Below, in pieces: positions 38,052 to 46,690 of a stretch of DNA of 64,000 nt. Position 1 is the first letter of the stretch. Each line of letters starts with the position of its first letter. The notes beneath the pieces were generated by a model, which was not told the origin of the DNA, ran no database searches, and saw only the letters and a list, made by a program, of their open reading frames with translations. Position numbers and translations under genes: made by a program. The stretch covers positions 36,304 to 100,303 of the forward strand of contig CADCWO010000165.1 of the NCBI GenBank assembly GCA_902806435.1, given 5' to 3'. The DNA is from an uncultured Synechococcales cyanobacterium. Lineage in GTDB: Bacteria > Cyanobacteriota > Cyanobacteriia > Thermosynechococcales > Thermosynechococcaceae.

Positions 38052-38256
38052 GCGAGACAGCTGTTTCTAGCATGATCGCGAACCAGCTCCGTTACTGGGC
38101 ACTGCACTAGCTAAGGTCTTCCTCTAGATAAGTGGTGGAATTTAATTTATCGTTCTTTCTGTCGCGCGCCTACAGGATTAAATATTTGCTCTGCCAAACG
38201 CAGAAACTGCTGTAGAACTTGGTTAGGATCAGTAAGCTTCCTTACCTCCCTTGACT

Positions 38257-39147
38257 ATGCCAGCTCAAACTTCTACTGCCCTATCTTTCTTAGGCACTGA
38301 CGTCAGTGTCTCTTATGAGAAAGCTGAAGTTGTAATTTTGCCAGTTCCCTATGAGGCAACAACCACCTATCGTCAGGGATGCAAATACGGTCCTGAGGCT
38401 ATCTTAGAGGCTTCCCAGCAAGTGGAATACTATGACGATGAACTAGAGCGAGAAGTTTGGCCGTCTGGCATCTACACTCATCCAGCGATCGCTGACACCC
38501 GCAATGGACAGATGACGGCTGAGGCAATGCTGCAAACAACCCAAGCAACCGTGCAGAAGCTGGTGCAAGATGGCAAATTTGTGATTGCTCTAGGCGGAGA
38601 GCACAGTATTACCGCTGGAGTCGTCACTGCCTATCAGCAAGCTTATCCTGAAGAGCCCTTCACAGTGGTACAAATTGATGCCCACGGTGACTTGCGCCAC
38701 GAATATGAAGGCTCAATTTATAATCATGCCTGTGTGATGCGGCGAATTGTGGAGCTAGGGTTGCCCACCGTTCAAATTGGCGTGCGCAGTCTTTGCCGGG
38801 AGGAGGCGGACCTAATTAAGGAAAAGGGGCTGACAGTGGTCCGGGCCCAGGAGCTTGCCAGTCAGCCGGATTGGATTACCCAAACCCTGAGCCGCATTTC
38901 TACCCGGCGAGTTTTTCTCACCATTGATTTGGATGGGGTTGACCCAGCCGCCATGCCAGGCGTGGGTACTCCGGAGCCTGGCGGTTTGTCCTGGTTTGCG
39001 TTACTTAGCTTTCTACGACAGTTGTTTCAGTCTTACGAGGTAATTGGGGCTGATGTGATGGAGTTAGCTCCTATTTCTGGTTCAGTAGTCTCGGAGTTCA
39101 CCGCAGCCAAGCTAGTGTACAAACTGATTGGCTATCACACGAGCTAA
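38257..39147 (+). CDS. speB: Agmatinase
   Basis: 296 aa from ATG 38257 (a TTG two codons upstream is also open). Ureohydrolase family: hydrolyses agmatine to putrescine and urea in polyamine synthesis. The binuclear Mn ligands are all visible: GGEHSIT, IDAHGDLRHEYEG with the NHACVMRR segment, and the C-terminal TIDLDGVDPAAMPGVGTPEP. The family includes agmatinases, guanidinobutyrases and, in cyanobacteria, guanidine hydrolases (usually longer), so the substrate call is less certain than the family. Confidence 0.9.
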   Translation: MPAQTSTALSFLGTDVSVSYEKAEVVILPVPYEATTTYRQGCKYGPEAILEASQQVEYYDDELEREVWPSGIYTHPAIADTRNGQMTAEAMLQTTQATVQKLVQDGKFVIALGGEHSITAGVVTAYQQAYPEEPFTVVQIDAHGDLRHEYEGSIYNHACVMRRIVELGLPTVQIGVRSLCREEADLIKEKGLTVVRAQELASQPDWITQTLSRISTRRVFLTIDLDGVDPAAMPGVGTPEPGGLSWFALLSFLRQLFQSYEVIGADVMELAPISGSVVSEFTAAKLVYKLIGYHTS

Positions 39148-39263
39148 TACCGATGGCAAGCTGCTACGATCGCTATCCTCACAATCCAAGGAACAGGAAT
39201 TGACTTCCCAATCCTGCTATCTTAAGTTGGAAGCAATTTTTGAGCTGAGAGCAGGGTTACTGC

Positions 39264-39989
39264 ATGGGGACTTATCAACGGGTCTTATTAAAACTGAGTG
39301 GTGAGGCTCTCATGGGTAGCCTACCTTACGGAATTGATGCGGTTACTGTCCAGGAGTTTGCTCAGGATATTGCTGTTGTCGTCAACCAGGGAATGCAGGT
39401 GGCGATTGTGGTTGGCGGCGGCAATATCTTTCGCGGCGTCAAGGGTTCGGCAGCAGGAATGGATCGCGCTACAGCCGACTATATTGGCATGATTGCGACT
39501 GTCATGAATGCCTTAACTCTGCAAGATGCCCTGGAACGCATTGGCGTACCGACTAGGGTACAGACGGCGATCGCGATGCAGGAGTTAGCCGAACCTTACA
39601 TTCGGCGGCGGGCGATGCGACATCTAGAAAAAGGTCGGGTAGTTGTGTTTGGGGCTGGCTCTGGCAATCCCTTCTTTACCACCGATACGACTGCTGCCTT
39701 GCGAGCAGCAGAAATTGATGCGGAGGTCATTTTCAAGGCAACCAAGGTAGATGGGATATACGACTCAGATCCCCACCTCAACCCGCAGGCGCGACGGTTT
39801 CGAAGTCTCACCTATGGGCATGTTTTAACCCACGATCTTGGCGTGATGGATAGCACAGCAATCGCCCTGTGCAAAGATAACAACATTCCGATTGTGGTAT
39901 TTGATTTGTCGGTGGCTGGTAATATTCAGCGTGCCCTGATGGGAGAACCTATCGGCACCATTGTGGGAGGTTCCTGTGAAATTAGCTGA
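39264..39989 (+). CDS. pyrH: UMP kinase
   Basis: 241 aa. Phosphorylates UMP to UDP. The amino-acid-kinase fold begins [15 protein letters not shown]; the glycine loop [10 protein letters not shown], the UMP-binding [19 protein letters not shown] and the ATP-binding [14 protein letters not shown] segment are all present. The 3' end overlaps the frr start by 14 bp, the usual pyrH-frr operon. Confidence 0.97.
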   Translation: MGTYQRVLLKLSGEALMGSLPYGIDAVTVQEFAQDIAVVVNQGMQVAIVVGGGNIFRGVKGSAAGMDRATADYIGMIATVMNALTLQDALERIGVPTRVQTAIAMQELAEPYIRRRAMRHLEKGRVVVFGAGSGNPFFTTDTTAALRAAEIDAEVIFKATKVDGIYDSDPHLNPQARRFRSLTYGHVLTHDLGVMDSTAIALCKDNNIPIVVFDLSVAGNIQRALMGEPIGTIVGGSCEIS

Positions 39990-40524
39990 AACTGAAGCAT
40001 TGATGAAAAAGGCCATTGAGGCCACACAACGGTCTTTCAATACGATCCGTACCGGACGGGCCAATACTTCACTACTAGACCGAGTGACGGTGGAATATTA
40101 TGGTGCTCCAACACCTTTGCGATCGCTAGCCAGCATCAATACTCCCGATGCCAGCACGATTATGATCCAACCCTTTGACCGCAGCAGCCTAAACACGATT
40201 GAAAAGGCGATCTCTATGTCTGATATTGGGTTGACGCCTAACAATGACGGTTCTACAATCCGGTTGAACATTCCGCCCCTCACCAGCGATCGCCGCAAAG
40301 AACTTGTTAAAAGCGTCGCTAAGTTAGCAGAAGAAGGTAGGGTGTCGATCCGCAATGTCCGGCGAGATGCCGTGGACTCGGTGCGTAAACAAAGTAAAAG
40401 TAGTGAAATCTCGGAAGATGAAGCCCGTGATTTACAAGATCAAGTCCAGAAGTTGACGGATAAGTACATTGCGAAAGTTGATGAATTACTGGCGGAGAAA
40501 GAGAAAGATATTATGACGGTTTAA
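39976..40524 (+). CDS. frr: Ribosome recycling factor
   Basis: 182 aa from GTG 39976, the usual family length. It splits post-termination ribosomes together with EF-G. Typical segments are [50 protein letters not shown] and [15 protein letters not shown]. The open frame can be extended five codons to TTG, but GGAGG five bases before GTG 39976 and the standard N-terminus ([10 protein letters not shown]) decide the start. It is translationally coupled to pyrH. Confidence 0.97.
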   Translation: MKLAETEALMKKAIEATQRSFNTIRTGRANTSLLDRVTVEYYGAPTPLRSLASINTPDASTIMIQPFDRSSLNTIEKAISMSDIGLTPNNDGSTIRLNIPPLTSDRRKELVKSVAKLAEEGRVSIRNVRRDAVDSVRKQSKSSEISEDEARDLQDQVQKLTDKYIAKVDELLAEKEKDIMTV

Positions 40525-40577
40525 CCCAGCAGCTCTCCGGCAGGGTTGATCCTCTATGAAACTCGGCTCAAGAGTGG

Positions 40578-40709
40578 ATGAGGGTAGATAAGTTCTTTTT
40601 ATTCCAAGTGCTTGGCTGGATACTGATCCTCTGTCTTGCCTGGTTGTGGGTGCTCTTGAGTGCTCTGCCGGCGATCGCGGCGGGTAGTATTATTCAGGGT
40701 TTGTGCTAG
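40578..40709 (+). CDS. Possible 43-aa membrane peptide
   Basis: ATG 40578 to TAG 40707-40709. The product would have one long hydrophobic helix (LGWILILCLAWLWVLLSALP) flanked by a short basic N-terminus and a small-residue tail. No convincing ribosome-binding site precedes the ATG, and no family is recognised. It lies between frr and the oxidoreductase. It is listed because the composition is strongly membrane-like; it may be chance. Confidence 0.35.
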   Translation: MRVDKFFLFQVLGWILILCLAWLWVLLSALPAIAAGSIIQGLC

Positions 40710-40883
40710 GTAATTACCCCCAAACAAAGTCGCTTAGGATATCGTTAAGCTGTTTAGTTGGGTTAAGATAGCTAAGTTTTTGTCACCTCAAAGCTTTGAG
40801 CTGATATAAGAGCGATCTATTTATTTGATCTAATTGACCCTAACGAAGGGTGATTCATACTTTGCCTTAGGAGTAAAGCTACT

Positions 40884-42017
40884 ATGTTTGATTGCATTAT
40901 TGTTGGTGCCGGGCCTGCCGGAGGAACTGCGGCCTATCATCTTGCTAAACGCGGTCGCTCAGTTTTAGTGCTGGAAAAAGAATCACTACCCCGTTATAAA
41001 CCCTGTGGCGGAGGGGTCTCGCCGGCCGTAGCCCAATGGTTTGACTTTGACTTTTCACCGGCAATTTCCCTCAAGGTGAATACGATTCGCTACACCTGGA
41101 AAATGGGTGACCCCGTAGAAGCAGAACTGAAAACCCCCGAACCGATCTGGATGGTCCATCGGAATGTGTTTGATCACTTTTTGATTCAACAAGCCCAGAA
41201 GCAGGGGGCAGAATTACGAGATGGCACCGAAGTGACCGGAATTCAATTCAACAGCGATCGCTGGCAAGTTAATACCAACCATGGCCCTGTAGAAGGCCGA
41301 TACCTAATTGCGGCCGATGGGGCTAAGGGACCGATGGCAAAATGGTTGGGCTTTAAGGAACGCAAACGCCGCATGGGTGGTGCACTAGAGGCAGAAGCTC
41401 CGGCAGAAGTAACCAACGGCCATACCGCTCACTTCGAATTTGGAATGGTTAAAAACGGCTACATCTGGAACTTCCCAAAAGCTGATGGTTATTCAATCGG
41501 AATTGGTACGTTTCGGGGCGGAGAACCACAAAACTTACGGGAAATCGTTACCGAATATTCGACGCTGTTTAATGTCAACTTTAAAACCACCAAGCAGTAT
41601 GGCCACCCCCTTTGCTTGTGGGATGGCAACCAAAAGTTACATACCCAAAACGCCCTATTAGCCGGAGAAGCTGCCTGTGTGGTTGACCCAATGACCGCAG
41701 AGGGAATTCGCCCCTCAATGTTTAGCGGTCTCAAGGCGTCTGAGGCAATTGATCGCGCATTAGCTGGAGATACCAATGCTTTGGCGAACTACACCGAACT
41801 AATCAGTGAGCAATGGGGCAGCGATATGCTCTGGGCACAACGTTTGGCTGGGGTGTTCTATCGTATTCCTGGTGTGGGGTACAAACTTGGGGTAAAACGC
41901 CCCGCAGCCACCCAGCGTTTTGGCCAAATTCTTTGTGGTGAACTGCGTTACAGCGATGTTGCCGGCAGTGCGATCAAAAAACTCAGTGGTAGTTTTATTC
42001 CTGGTAGAGGTAACTAA
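40884..42017 (+). CDS. Geranylgeranyl-reductase-family FAD-dependent oxidoreductase
   Basis: 377 aa. The N-terminal FAD-binding motif is GAGPAGGTAAYHLAKRGRSVLVLEK, followed by the RYKPCGGGVSPAV active-site segment of the geranylgeranyl reductase family and a distal FAD motif (GEAACVVDPMTAEGIRPSM). Family members reduce isoprenoid chains of chlorophyll, tocopherol or archaeal-type lipids. The N-terminus differs from ChlP (VGSGPAGSSAAE type), so I do not call it chlP. A dedicated isoprenoid or quinone substrate is possible. It is preceded by a 359-bp mostly non-coding region. Confidence 0.88.
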   Translation: MFDCIIVGAGPAGGTAAYHLAKRGRSVLVLEKESLPRYKPCGGGVSPAVAQWFDFDFSPAISLKVNTIRYTWKMGDPVEAELKTPEPIWMVHRNVFDHFLIQQAQKQGAELRDGTEVTGIQFNSDRWQVNTNHGPVEGRYLIAADGAKGPMAKWLGFKERKRRMGGALEAEAPAEVTNGHTAHFEFGMVKNGYIWNFPKADGYSIGIGTFRGGEPQNLREIVTEYSTLFNVNFKTTKQYGHPLCLWDGNQKLHTQNALLAGEAACVVDPMTAEGIRPSMFSGLKASEAIDRALAGDTNALANYTELISEQWGSDMLWAQRLAGVFYRIPGVGYKLGVKRPAATQRFGQILCGELRYSDVAGSAIKKLSGSFIPGRGN

Positions 42018-42212
42018 GAGGAAGTAAGCTGCATCCTACCTTCAAACCTTGTTGACTATACTTCAGTGGTGGACCTTCAGCCCTAGAGTCGCTGGAGCGA
42101 ACAGTACTAGGCTATTAAGATAGATCAAAAGGCGGTGTGAGTTGATCTTTGTGTGGCTTCATCCAAAAGGGAACTCAGTAACTGCCAGCTATAGCGTTAA
42201 GGTTGCAGGCCC

Positions 42213-43004
42213 ATGCAGGACTTTCACCGCTACTATCAACTTCTAGGCCTTTCGCCAGCGGCTACTGCTGAAGAGGTTAAAGAAGCTTACCACCGTCTAG
42301 CGCGCCAATACCATCCTGATTTAAATCCTGGTAACAAGGCAGCAGAAGAAAAATTTAAATCAATCAATGAAGCCTACGAAGTGCTCACAGAAGTAATTGA
42401 ACAAATTCAAAACCAGCCGACCGTTGCTCAATCGAAACCTCCAGAATATGGAAGTGCGGCAGACTTCTGCGATCGCGCGGCTAAGAAGGCCAGCACTGGT
42501 AACTACGCAGCCGCGATCAGCCACTACAGCCGAGCGCTTCAGATCGATTCTAAGAATGCTCAGACTTACAGCCAGCGGGGGTTTGCCTATTATCAGCTTG
42601 GAGCTTACAAAGAAGCCTTCAAAGACTATAGTCAAGCTCTAAAACTCAATCCTCAACTTGCTGAAGCCTACTATAACCGGGGAACTGCCCGCCGCAAGCT
42701 AGGATACCCCCAAGGAGCAGTACAAGATTTTAACCAAGCAATCCGCTTTAATCCTAACGATGCTCAGGCTTACCGAAATCGAGGGGTAACTCGGGCTGAC
42801 TTAGGAGATAGCAAAGCAGCGATTGCGGACCTCCAAACAGCAGCGAGGTTATTTTCCGAGCAAGGCAAAATTGCTAGCTTTCAAGCAACCTTAGACTTGT
42901 TGACCAATGTTCAAAAGGTTAGAGCTGTGGCAATACGTAAGAAAGCAGCGATCGCCCTAGCGCTCATTTCATCGATTGTCGTTTTGGCACTACTGCTCTT
43001 ATGA
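42213..43004 (+). CDS. J-domain protein with TPR repeats and C-terminal membrane anchor
   Basis: 263 aa. The N-terminal J domain carries the HPD motif ([22 protein letters not shown]) needed to stimulate DnaK. After a linker come at least four TPR units (about 85-220; [60 protein letters not shown]). A single hydrophobic helix ([17 protein letters not shown]) ends the protein, so it is tail-anchored with the J domain in the cytosol. It probably recruits DnaK to the membrane. Monocistronic, with a terminator behind it. Confidence 0.92.
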   Translation: MQDFHRYYQLLGLSPAATAEEVKEAYHRLARQYHPDLNPGNKAAEEKFKSINEAYEVLTEVIEQIQNQPTVAQSKPPEYGSAADFCDRAAKKASTGNYAAAISHYSRALQIDSKNAQTYSQRGFAYYQLGAYKEAFKDYSQALKLNPQLAEAYYNRGTARRKLGYPQGAVQDFNQAIRFNPNDAQAYRNRGVTRADLGDSKAAIADLQTAARLFSEQGKIASFQATLDLLTNVQKVRAVAIRKKAAIALALISSIVVLALLLL

Positions 43005-43091
43005 GCAAACCCTGTCCTTACTTGAGACGATTGCTGAACTAAGGATTTTGAACAAGCATAGTCAATACGTCTAATACCTTAGTTGTCCACA

Positions 43092-43140
43092 GAAAAAGCT
43101 CTTGGGAGTCTTGCCATGTTTCGACCCCAAGAGCTTTTTC
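43092..43140 (+). terminator. Hairpin terminator after the DnaJ-TPR gene
   Basis: A perfect 15-bp inverted repeat (arms 43092-43106 and 43126-43140, GAAAAAGCTCTTGGG and its complement) with a 19-nt loop, the 3' arm ending in CTTTTTC and followed by CTTT. It lies 88 bp past the DnaJ-TPR stop, with no gene between. Confidence 0.75.
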
Positions 43141-43310
43141 CTTTAAGTTCACTCCCCACTAGATAAACTGTAAAGCTTTTGGGCCGCCTGAGGACTGAAC
43201 TGAGTGACACTTTTTAGAGTGTCACCTCTTAGGGGACTAGCAGGACATTGCTAAACTGCAGTCCTTCGGTAAGATACTAAAGGTTCAGAACATAGAGGAA
43301 CAGTTAAACT

Positions 43311-43760
43311 GTGGAACGGACATTTTTAGCAGTCAAGCCAGATGGCGTCCAGCGGGGTTTAGTGGGTGAAATTCTACATCGTTTTGAAGCTAAAGGATTT
43401 ACCCTCGTAGGCTTGAAGTTAATGCATGTCAGCCGCGAGCTGGCTGAGCAGCACTACGGAGAGCACAAAGAGAAACCGTTTTTTGCCGGGTTAGTTGATT
43501 TCATCACCTCTGGGCCTGTAGTTGCTATGGTCTGGGAAGGCAAGGGTGTCGTCGCGGCTGCCCGCAAAATAATTGGGGCGACAAATCCCCTAAATGCGGA
43601 GCCAGGTACAATCCGGGGTAGTTATGGTATTGATATTGGCCGCAATATTATTCATGGTTCTGACGCCGTAGAGACAGCGCAACGAGAAATTGAGCTTTGG
43701 TTTCAGCCAGCAGACTTAGTAGCCTGGCGACCAAGTCTCTCAACCTGGATCTACGAATAG
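43311..43760 (+). CDS. ndk: Nucleoside diphosphate kinase
   Basis: 149 aa, GTG start. Balances nucleoside triphosphates by transfer through a phosphohistidine. [20 protein letters not shown] opens the protein, and the active-site His is in [14 protein letters not shown] near residue 116. All segments are typical and full length. It is convergent with the TerC gene, separated by 19 bp. Confidence 0.97.
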   Translation: MERTFLAVKPDGVQRGLVGEILHRFEAKGFTLVGLKLMHVSRELAEQHYGEHKEKPFFAGLVDFITSGPVVAMVWEGKGVVAAARKIIGATNPLNAEPGTIRGSYGIDIGRNIIHGSDAVETAQREIELWFQPADLVAWRPSLSTWIYE

Positions 43761-43779
43761 TCTTTGCGCAACTGCAGCA

Positions 43780-44502
43780 TTACCTTTTCTCGACGACTTC
43801 GCTAGAAGTTTGAGCCACCTCCGGGGTGCTGGAGTTGCGTTTAGAAAATCCCCAAAGGAATATCAAACCAATGCTGGTGATCATTAACCACTCTGGTGGC
43901 ACCCAATTGTCGTTGATTACCCTGATCAGTAGCCGCAATCCTACCAAAGCAACCGTGATGTAGCCGGCATCTTGGAGGTGAGTAAATTCGTCTAACCAGC
44001 GAATAAATAGCTCAGCCATAAACCGTAGGGTAATCACACCAATGATCCCACCGACGATTACCAACCAGCGATCCTGAGACACTGCGATCGCAGTGGTGAC
44101 GCTATCGAGAGAAAAAGCCAGGTCAGTCAAGGCAATTAACGGGATCGCTTGCCAGAGAGAATCAAACCGGGGCCCGTGATGCTGATTATCCCCGCTGTTC
44201 TGGGAAAGGAAGTATTGTCCGGCCAGCCAGAGTAAGTAAGCGGCTCCTGCCAGCTCAAACTGCCAGAACTGAATCACCCAGGTTGCTGTTAAAATCAAAC
44301 CGACGCGCAGCACAAATGCTGCAACTAATCCCAAGTTCAAGGCACGACGTTGTAGTTCGTCATCTTCTAGACCTTGTACCAGCGCTGCTAAGGCGATCGC
44401 ATTATCTGCTGACAGTACCGACTCTAGCGCTACCAAAACAAGCAGAACGGGTAGTGCTGAGGCAGCAAGGTGGGGAGAAGATTCTAGCAATTGATCTAAC
44501 AT
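43780..44502 (-). CDS. TerC family membrane protein
   Basis: 240 aa with about seven membrane segments. The two TerC signature helices carry acidic residues in the membrane: LESVLSADNAIALAALVQGL and IALTDLAFSLDSVTTAIAV. The family includes Mn2+ exporters and proteins that help insert thylakoid membrane proteins; neither role is proven here. It is divergent from psaM across 277 bp and convergent with ndk. Confidence 0.88.
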   Translation of the reverse strand: MLDQLLESSPHLAASALPVLLVLVALESVLSADNAIALAALVQGLEDDELQRRALNLGLVAAFVLRVGLILTATWVIQFWQFELAGAAYLLWLAGQYFLSQNSGDNQHHGPRFDSLWQAIPLIALTDLAFSLDSVTTAIAVSQDRWLVIVGGIIGVITLRFMAELFIRWLDEFTHLQDAGYITVALVGLRLLIRVINDNWVPPEWLMITSIGLIFLWGFSKRNSSTPEVAQTSSEVVEKR

Positions 44503-44779
44503 TAACGATTATTTCGAGCCAGATTGAATAAAATGAGCAATCTGTCTGTTACCAGGACTGCTACGTTTCCAAACGTAACCCTAAACGGGTATGTTTTGCA
44601 TCAGCTAGTCTCGGGGTGGTTATCAAGCAGGTCCAGCAACGACTGTCTGAGTTAAAAGTTGTTGAACGGTCATCGCTACCGATTAGTTATGTTGCATCAT
44701 ATGACAAACTGTTTCCGAATTTGACAGTTTAGTCAACAGTAGTAAAGTACAACTCTATAAAAACAGGAGTTTTGCCAAA

Positions 44780-44878
44780 ATGTCCTCGTTATCAGACATT
44801 CAAATTCTCGCTGCCTTAGTGGTTGCTTTAATCCCTGGAGTTCTAGCCCTGCGCTTGTCAACAGAACTTTATAAGTAA
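44780..44878 (+). CDS. psaM: Photosystem I reaction centre subunit XII
   Basis: 32 aa, recognised from its single helix and conserved tail (SDIQILAALVVALIPGVLAL and RLSTELYK). PsaM is a one-helix PSI subunit at the trimer-facing side of PsaB that helps trimer stability. ATG 44780 is preceded by CAGGAG. A TTGACA hexamer at 44721-44726 is a candidate -35; it is also half of a palindrome TTGAC-AGTTTA-GTCAA. A hairpin follows the stop. It is monocistronic. Confidence 0.96.
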   Translation: MSSLSDIQILAALVVALIPGVLALRLSTELYK

Positions 44879-44889
44879 CTCCTAGTAGG

Positions 44890-44941
44890 GCCTAGCCGGG
44901 AACTTTATCTCATAAAATTAACCGGCTAGGCTCTGCCTATC
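44890..44941 (+). terminator. Inverted repeat downstream of psaM
   Basis: A perfect 10-bp inverted repeat (44890-44899 and 44932-44941, GCCTAGCCGG and complement) with a 32-nt AT-rich loop, starting 12 bp after psaM. No T-tract follows (CTCTGCC), so it may stabilise the mRNA 3' end rather than terminate. Confidence 0.5.
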
Positions 44942-45001
44942 AGTTACAAAAACATTTATCCAAACCGACTTGACAAACTCATATGTCAAAGTAGGCTGGT
45001 A

Positions 45002-45169
45002 ATGGGTAACTTTAGACCCGGCTTGGTAGCAAAGGTTGATCTAGAACTCAAACAGCTAGGTGCTACGGTTTGCAAGCAGCATATTATCGAGTTCAAATTA
45101 GGCAGTCAGCGATATTTTTATTTCTATGAATGCAACCCAACCGCGAAAGCTTTCCACGAAGCTAGTTAG
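45002..45169 (+). CDS. Putative 55-aa protein overlapping the next gene
   Basis: ATG 45002 to TAG 45167-45169. The sequence is protein-like: an amphipathic helix (RPGLVAKVDLELKQLGATV) then a beta-hairpin-like part (HIIEFKLGSQRYFYFYE). It overlaps the start of the 133-aa gene by 44 bp in another frame. A TTGACA hexamer near 44971 lies upstream and AGG seven bases before the ATG. I do not recognise a family, and the overlap makes one of the two starts suspect: translation of the 133-aa protein may start further in. Confidence 0.5.
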   Translation: MGNFRPGLVAKVDLELKQLGATVCKQHIIEFKLGSQRYFYFYECNPTAKAFHEAS

Positions 45170-45527
45170 CTCATCTCAGCCTCTGGCAGTCCTAGTGCCC
45201 CGCAATCAACGGAATCATAGATCTAAAGCTTTTGAGGTGGCCTCAATGCTGAGTGTCAATATCTTGCTGTCCGCGACAGCAATTCTAACTTTAATTCACC
45301 TCAGCCACTATCAAAAAGCTCAGCAAGCAAAGCTTCAGGCAATCCAGGCTGAAGTAAAACTAGCAGTCGGTCGAGTCAATCAAGCAAAAGCTCAGTTTGA
45401 TCGCAACCGTGATCCCCAACAAGAAAGGCGGATTGTGCAGGAAGAAACCACTGGGATTGAACCAGGGCAACTACAGGTTGTCTGGACTCGTCAGACAGCT
45501 GCCCAGTCCCCAACCACGCTTCCTTAA
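45126..45527 (+). CDS. Bitopic membrane protein with coiled coil, unknown function
   Basis: 133 aa. A basic N-terminus (about 45 residues) is followed by one TM helix (VASMLSVNILLSATAILTLI) and a helix with coiled-coil character (SHYQKAQQAKLQAIQAEV, LAVGRVNQAKAQFDRN). The topology (short cytoplasmic N-terminus, one helix, periplasmic coiled coil) resembles the division proteins FtsL/FtsB, but no sequence match is claimed. It is followed 27 bp later by another conserved unknown gene, probably in one transcript. Confidence 0.7.
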   Translation: MNATQPRKLSTKLVSSSQPLAVLVPRNQRNHRSKAFEVASMLSVNILLSATAILTLIHLSHYQKAQQAKLQAIQAEVKLAVGRVNQAKAQFDRNRDPQQERRIVQEETTGIEPGQLQVVWTRQTAAQSPTTLP

Positions 45528-45554
45528 AGGTTTAGCCCTACTTAATCAGTTTTT

Positions 45555-46019
45555 ATGACCCCTATTGCCTCCTATCCTGCTGCCCCTGATTTAGCCGCTG
45601 ACAGCTATGTGGTCATTGGTTTAGCAACTTGTTTTGTTAAAGAAGGCGGTAAACTTCACCCAGTACAGTTAATCGAGCCAATCCCTTCTGCTGCTCTAGA
45701 AGCGATCCTCAAAGGCATTCCCACTTCCTATGAGATGGCTTTGGCAACGACTTTGGGTGCTGCGCTTGATGGAGATACCCCCAGACAACCTATAGAGTTT
45801 CCGGCAGAAGCCCAGTTTTGTGACAACTTCGTTGAACGGGTGTTCAGTACCGCCCGTACTTACAGTGCTCGCCCGGTTGCCGCAGCCCACATTCCGGCAG
45901 GTCAAGTTCGGAGTGATTTTAATCATTCCACCGAACGAAAGCGAGTTCTTAATTCTGAGCGGATTGTCAAAACGGAAGATAACGTCAAGCAACACTCTCA
46001 CACCCATAAAGTACTCTAG
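45555..46019 (+). CDS. Conserved protein of unknown function
   Basis: 154 aa, cytosolic by appearance. The N-terminal part (DSYVVIGLATCFVKEGGKLH, VQLIEPIPSAALEAILKGIP) reads as two strands and a helix, with a further helix around residue 95 (FCDNFVERVFST). The C-terminal about 45 residues are polar and probably unstructured. I recognise no family, though the composition and context are those of a real cyanobacterial core gene. It lies between the bitopic protein and the fasciclin gene, all on the same strand. Confidence 0.7.
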   Translation: MTPIASYPAAPDLAADSYVVIGLATCFVKEGGKLHPVQLIEPIPSAALEAILKGIPTSYEMALATTLGAALDGDTPRQPIEFPAEAQFCDNFVERVFSTARTYSARPVAAAHIPAGQVRSDFNHSTERKRVLNSERIVKTEDNVKQHSHTHKVL

Positions 46020-46075
46020 GTTGGGCAAAATCATATCGAAATTGAGGCTTTGCGGGGGAAGTTGAGGAGGATGAT

Positions 46076-46690
46076 ATGAGATTCAAGCAGCATACCGCTT
46101 GGCTAATCTTGTCTAGCTTTAGTGCAACAGTTGGGGTTTGTCTCAGTCCAGCCTGGGGTCAAACTAGGCAAGGTGCTTCTATTGCCCAGCTTCCCAGTTC
46201 TCAGGGTTCTGTCCAACTTCCTGCCAGCCAACCTACCGGAGCTGTATCTCCTGTAAATGCTGGAACGATTGATATCAGGACTGCTGGGTCATTTAAAGCA
46301 CTACTGGCAGCTTTAGAAGCGTCGGGTTTAACGGTAACCCTGGCAAAGCCAGGCGCTTTTACCTTCTTTGCACCAACTGACCGGGCATTTGCTGCTTTGC
46401 CAGAAGGCACCCTGGAGGAATTGTTGCAACCAGCAAACAAAGCAATGCTGCTGAAGATTCTCAGCTATCATCTGGTTCCAGGAAAAATGGCTTCTACCGC
46501 TCTGAAAGCTGGAGCAATGAAAACCTGGGAAGGCAATTCCATGACGGTCCAAGTTGAGTCTGGAAAGGGCATCAAGGTGAATAATGCACGGGTTATTTTA
46601 CCTAATGTTCCAGCAACAAATGGTGTTATTCATGTGATTGACAAAGTAATTTTGCCGCCTGATATTTTGAGTCAGCCTAAAGTAAGGTGA
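46076..46690 (+). CDS. Exported fasciclin-domain protein
   Basis: 204 aa. An N-terminal signal peptide (about 1-28; LILSSFSATVGVCLSPAWG) precedes a Gln/Ser/Pro-rich linker and one FAS1 domain (about 62-200). Its H1 and H2 motifs are seen as FTFFAPTDRAFAALPEGTL and NGVIHVIDKVILPP. FAS1 proteins are cell-surface or periplasmic adhesion modules; cyanobacterial ones respond to light or salt, but the function is open. Its end overlaps convergent priA by 14 bp. Confidence 0.92.
   Translation: MRFKQHTAWLILSSFSATVGVCLSPAWGQTRQGASIAQLPSSQGSVQLPASQPTGAVSPVNAGTIDIRTAGSFKALLAALEASGLTVTLAKPGAFTFFAPTDRAFAALPEGTLEELLQPANKAMLLKILSYHLVPGKMASTALKAGAMKTWEGNSMTVQVESGKGIKVNNARVILPNVPATNGVIHVIDKVILPPDILSQPKVR

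Noticed and set aside
40884..42017. chlP (geranylgeranyl diphosphate reductase for chlorophyll)
   Set aside because: The family is right, but the N-terminal FAD motif and length differ from ChlP, so only the family is called.
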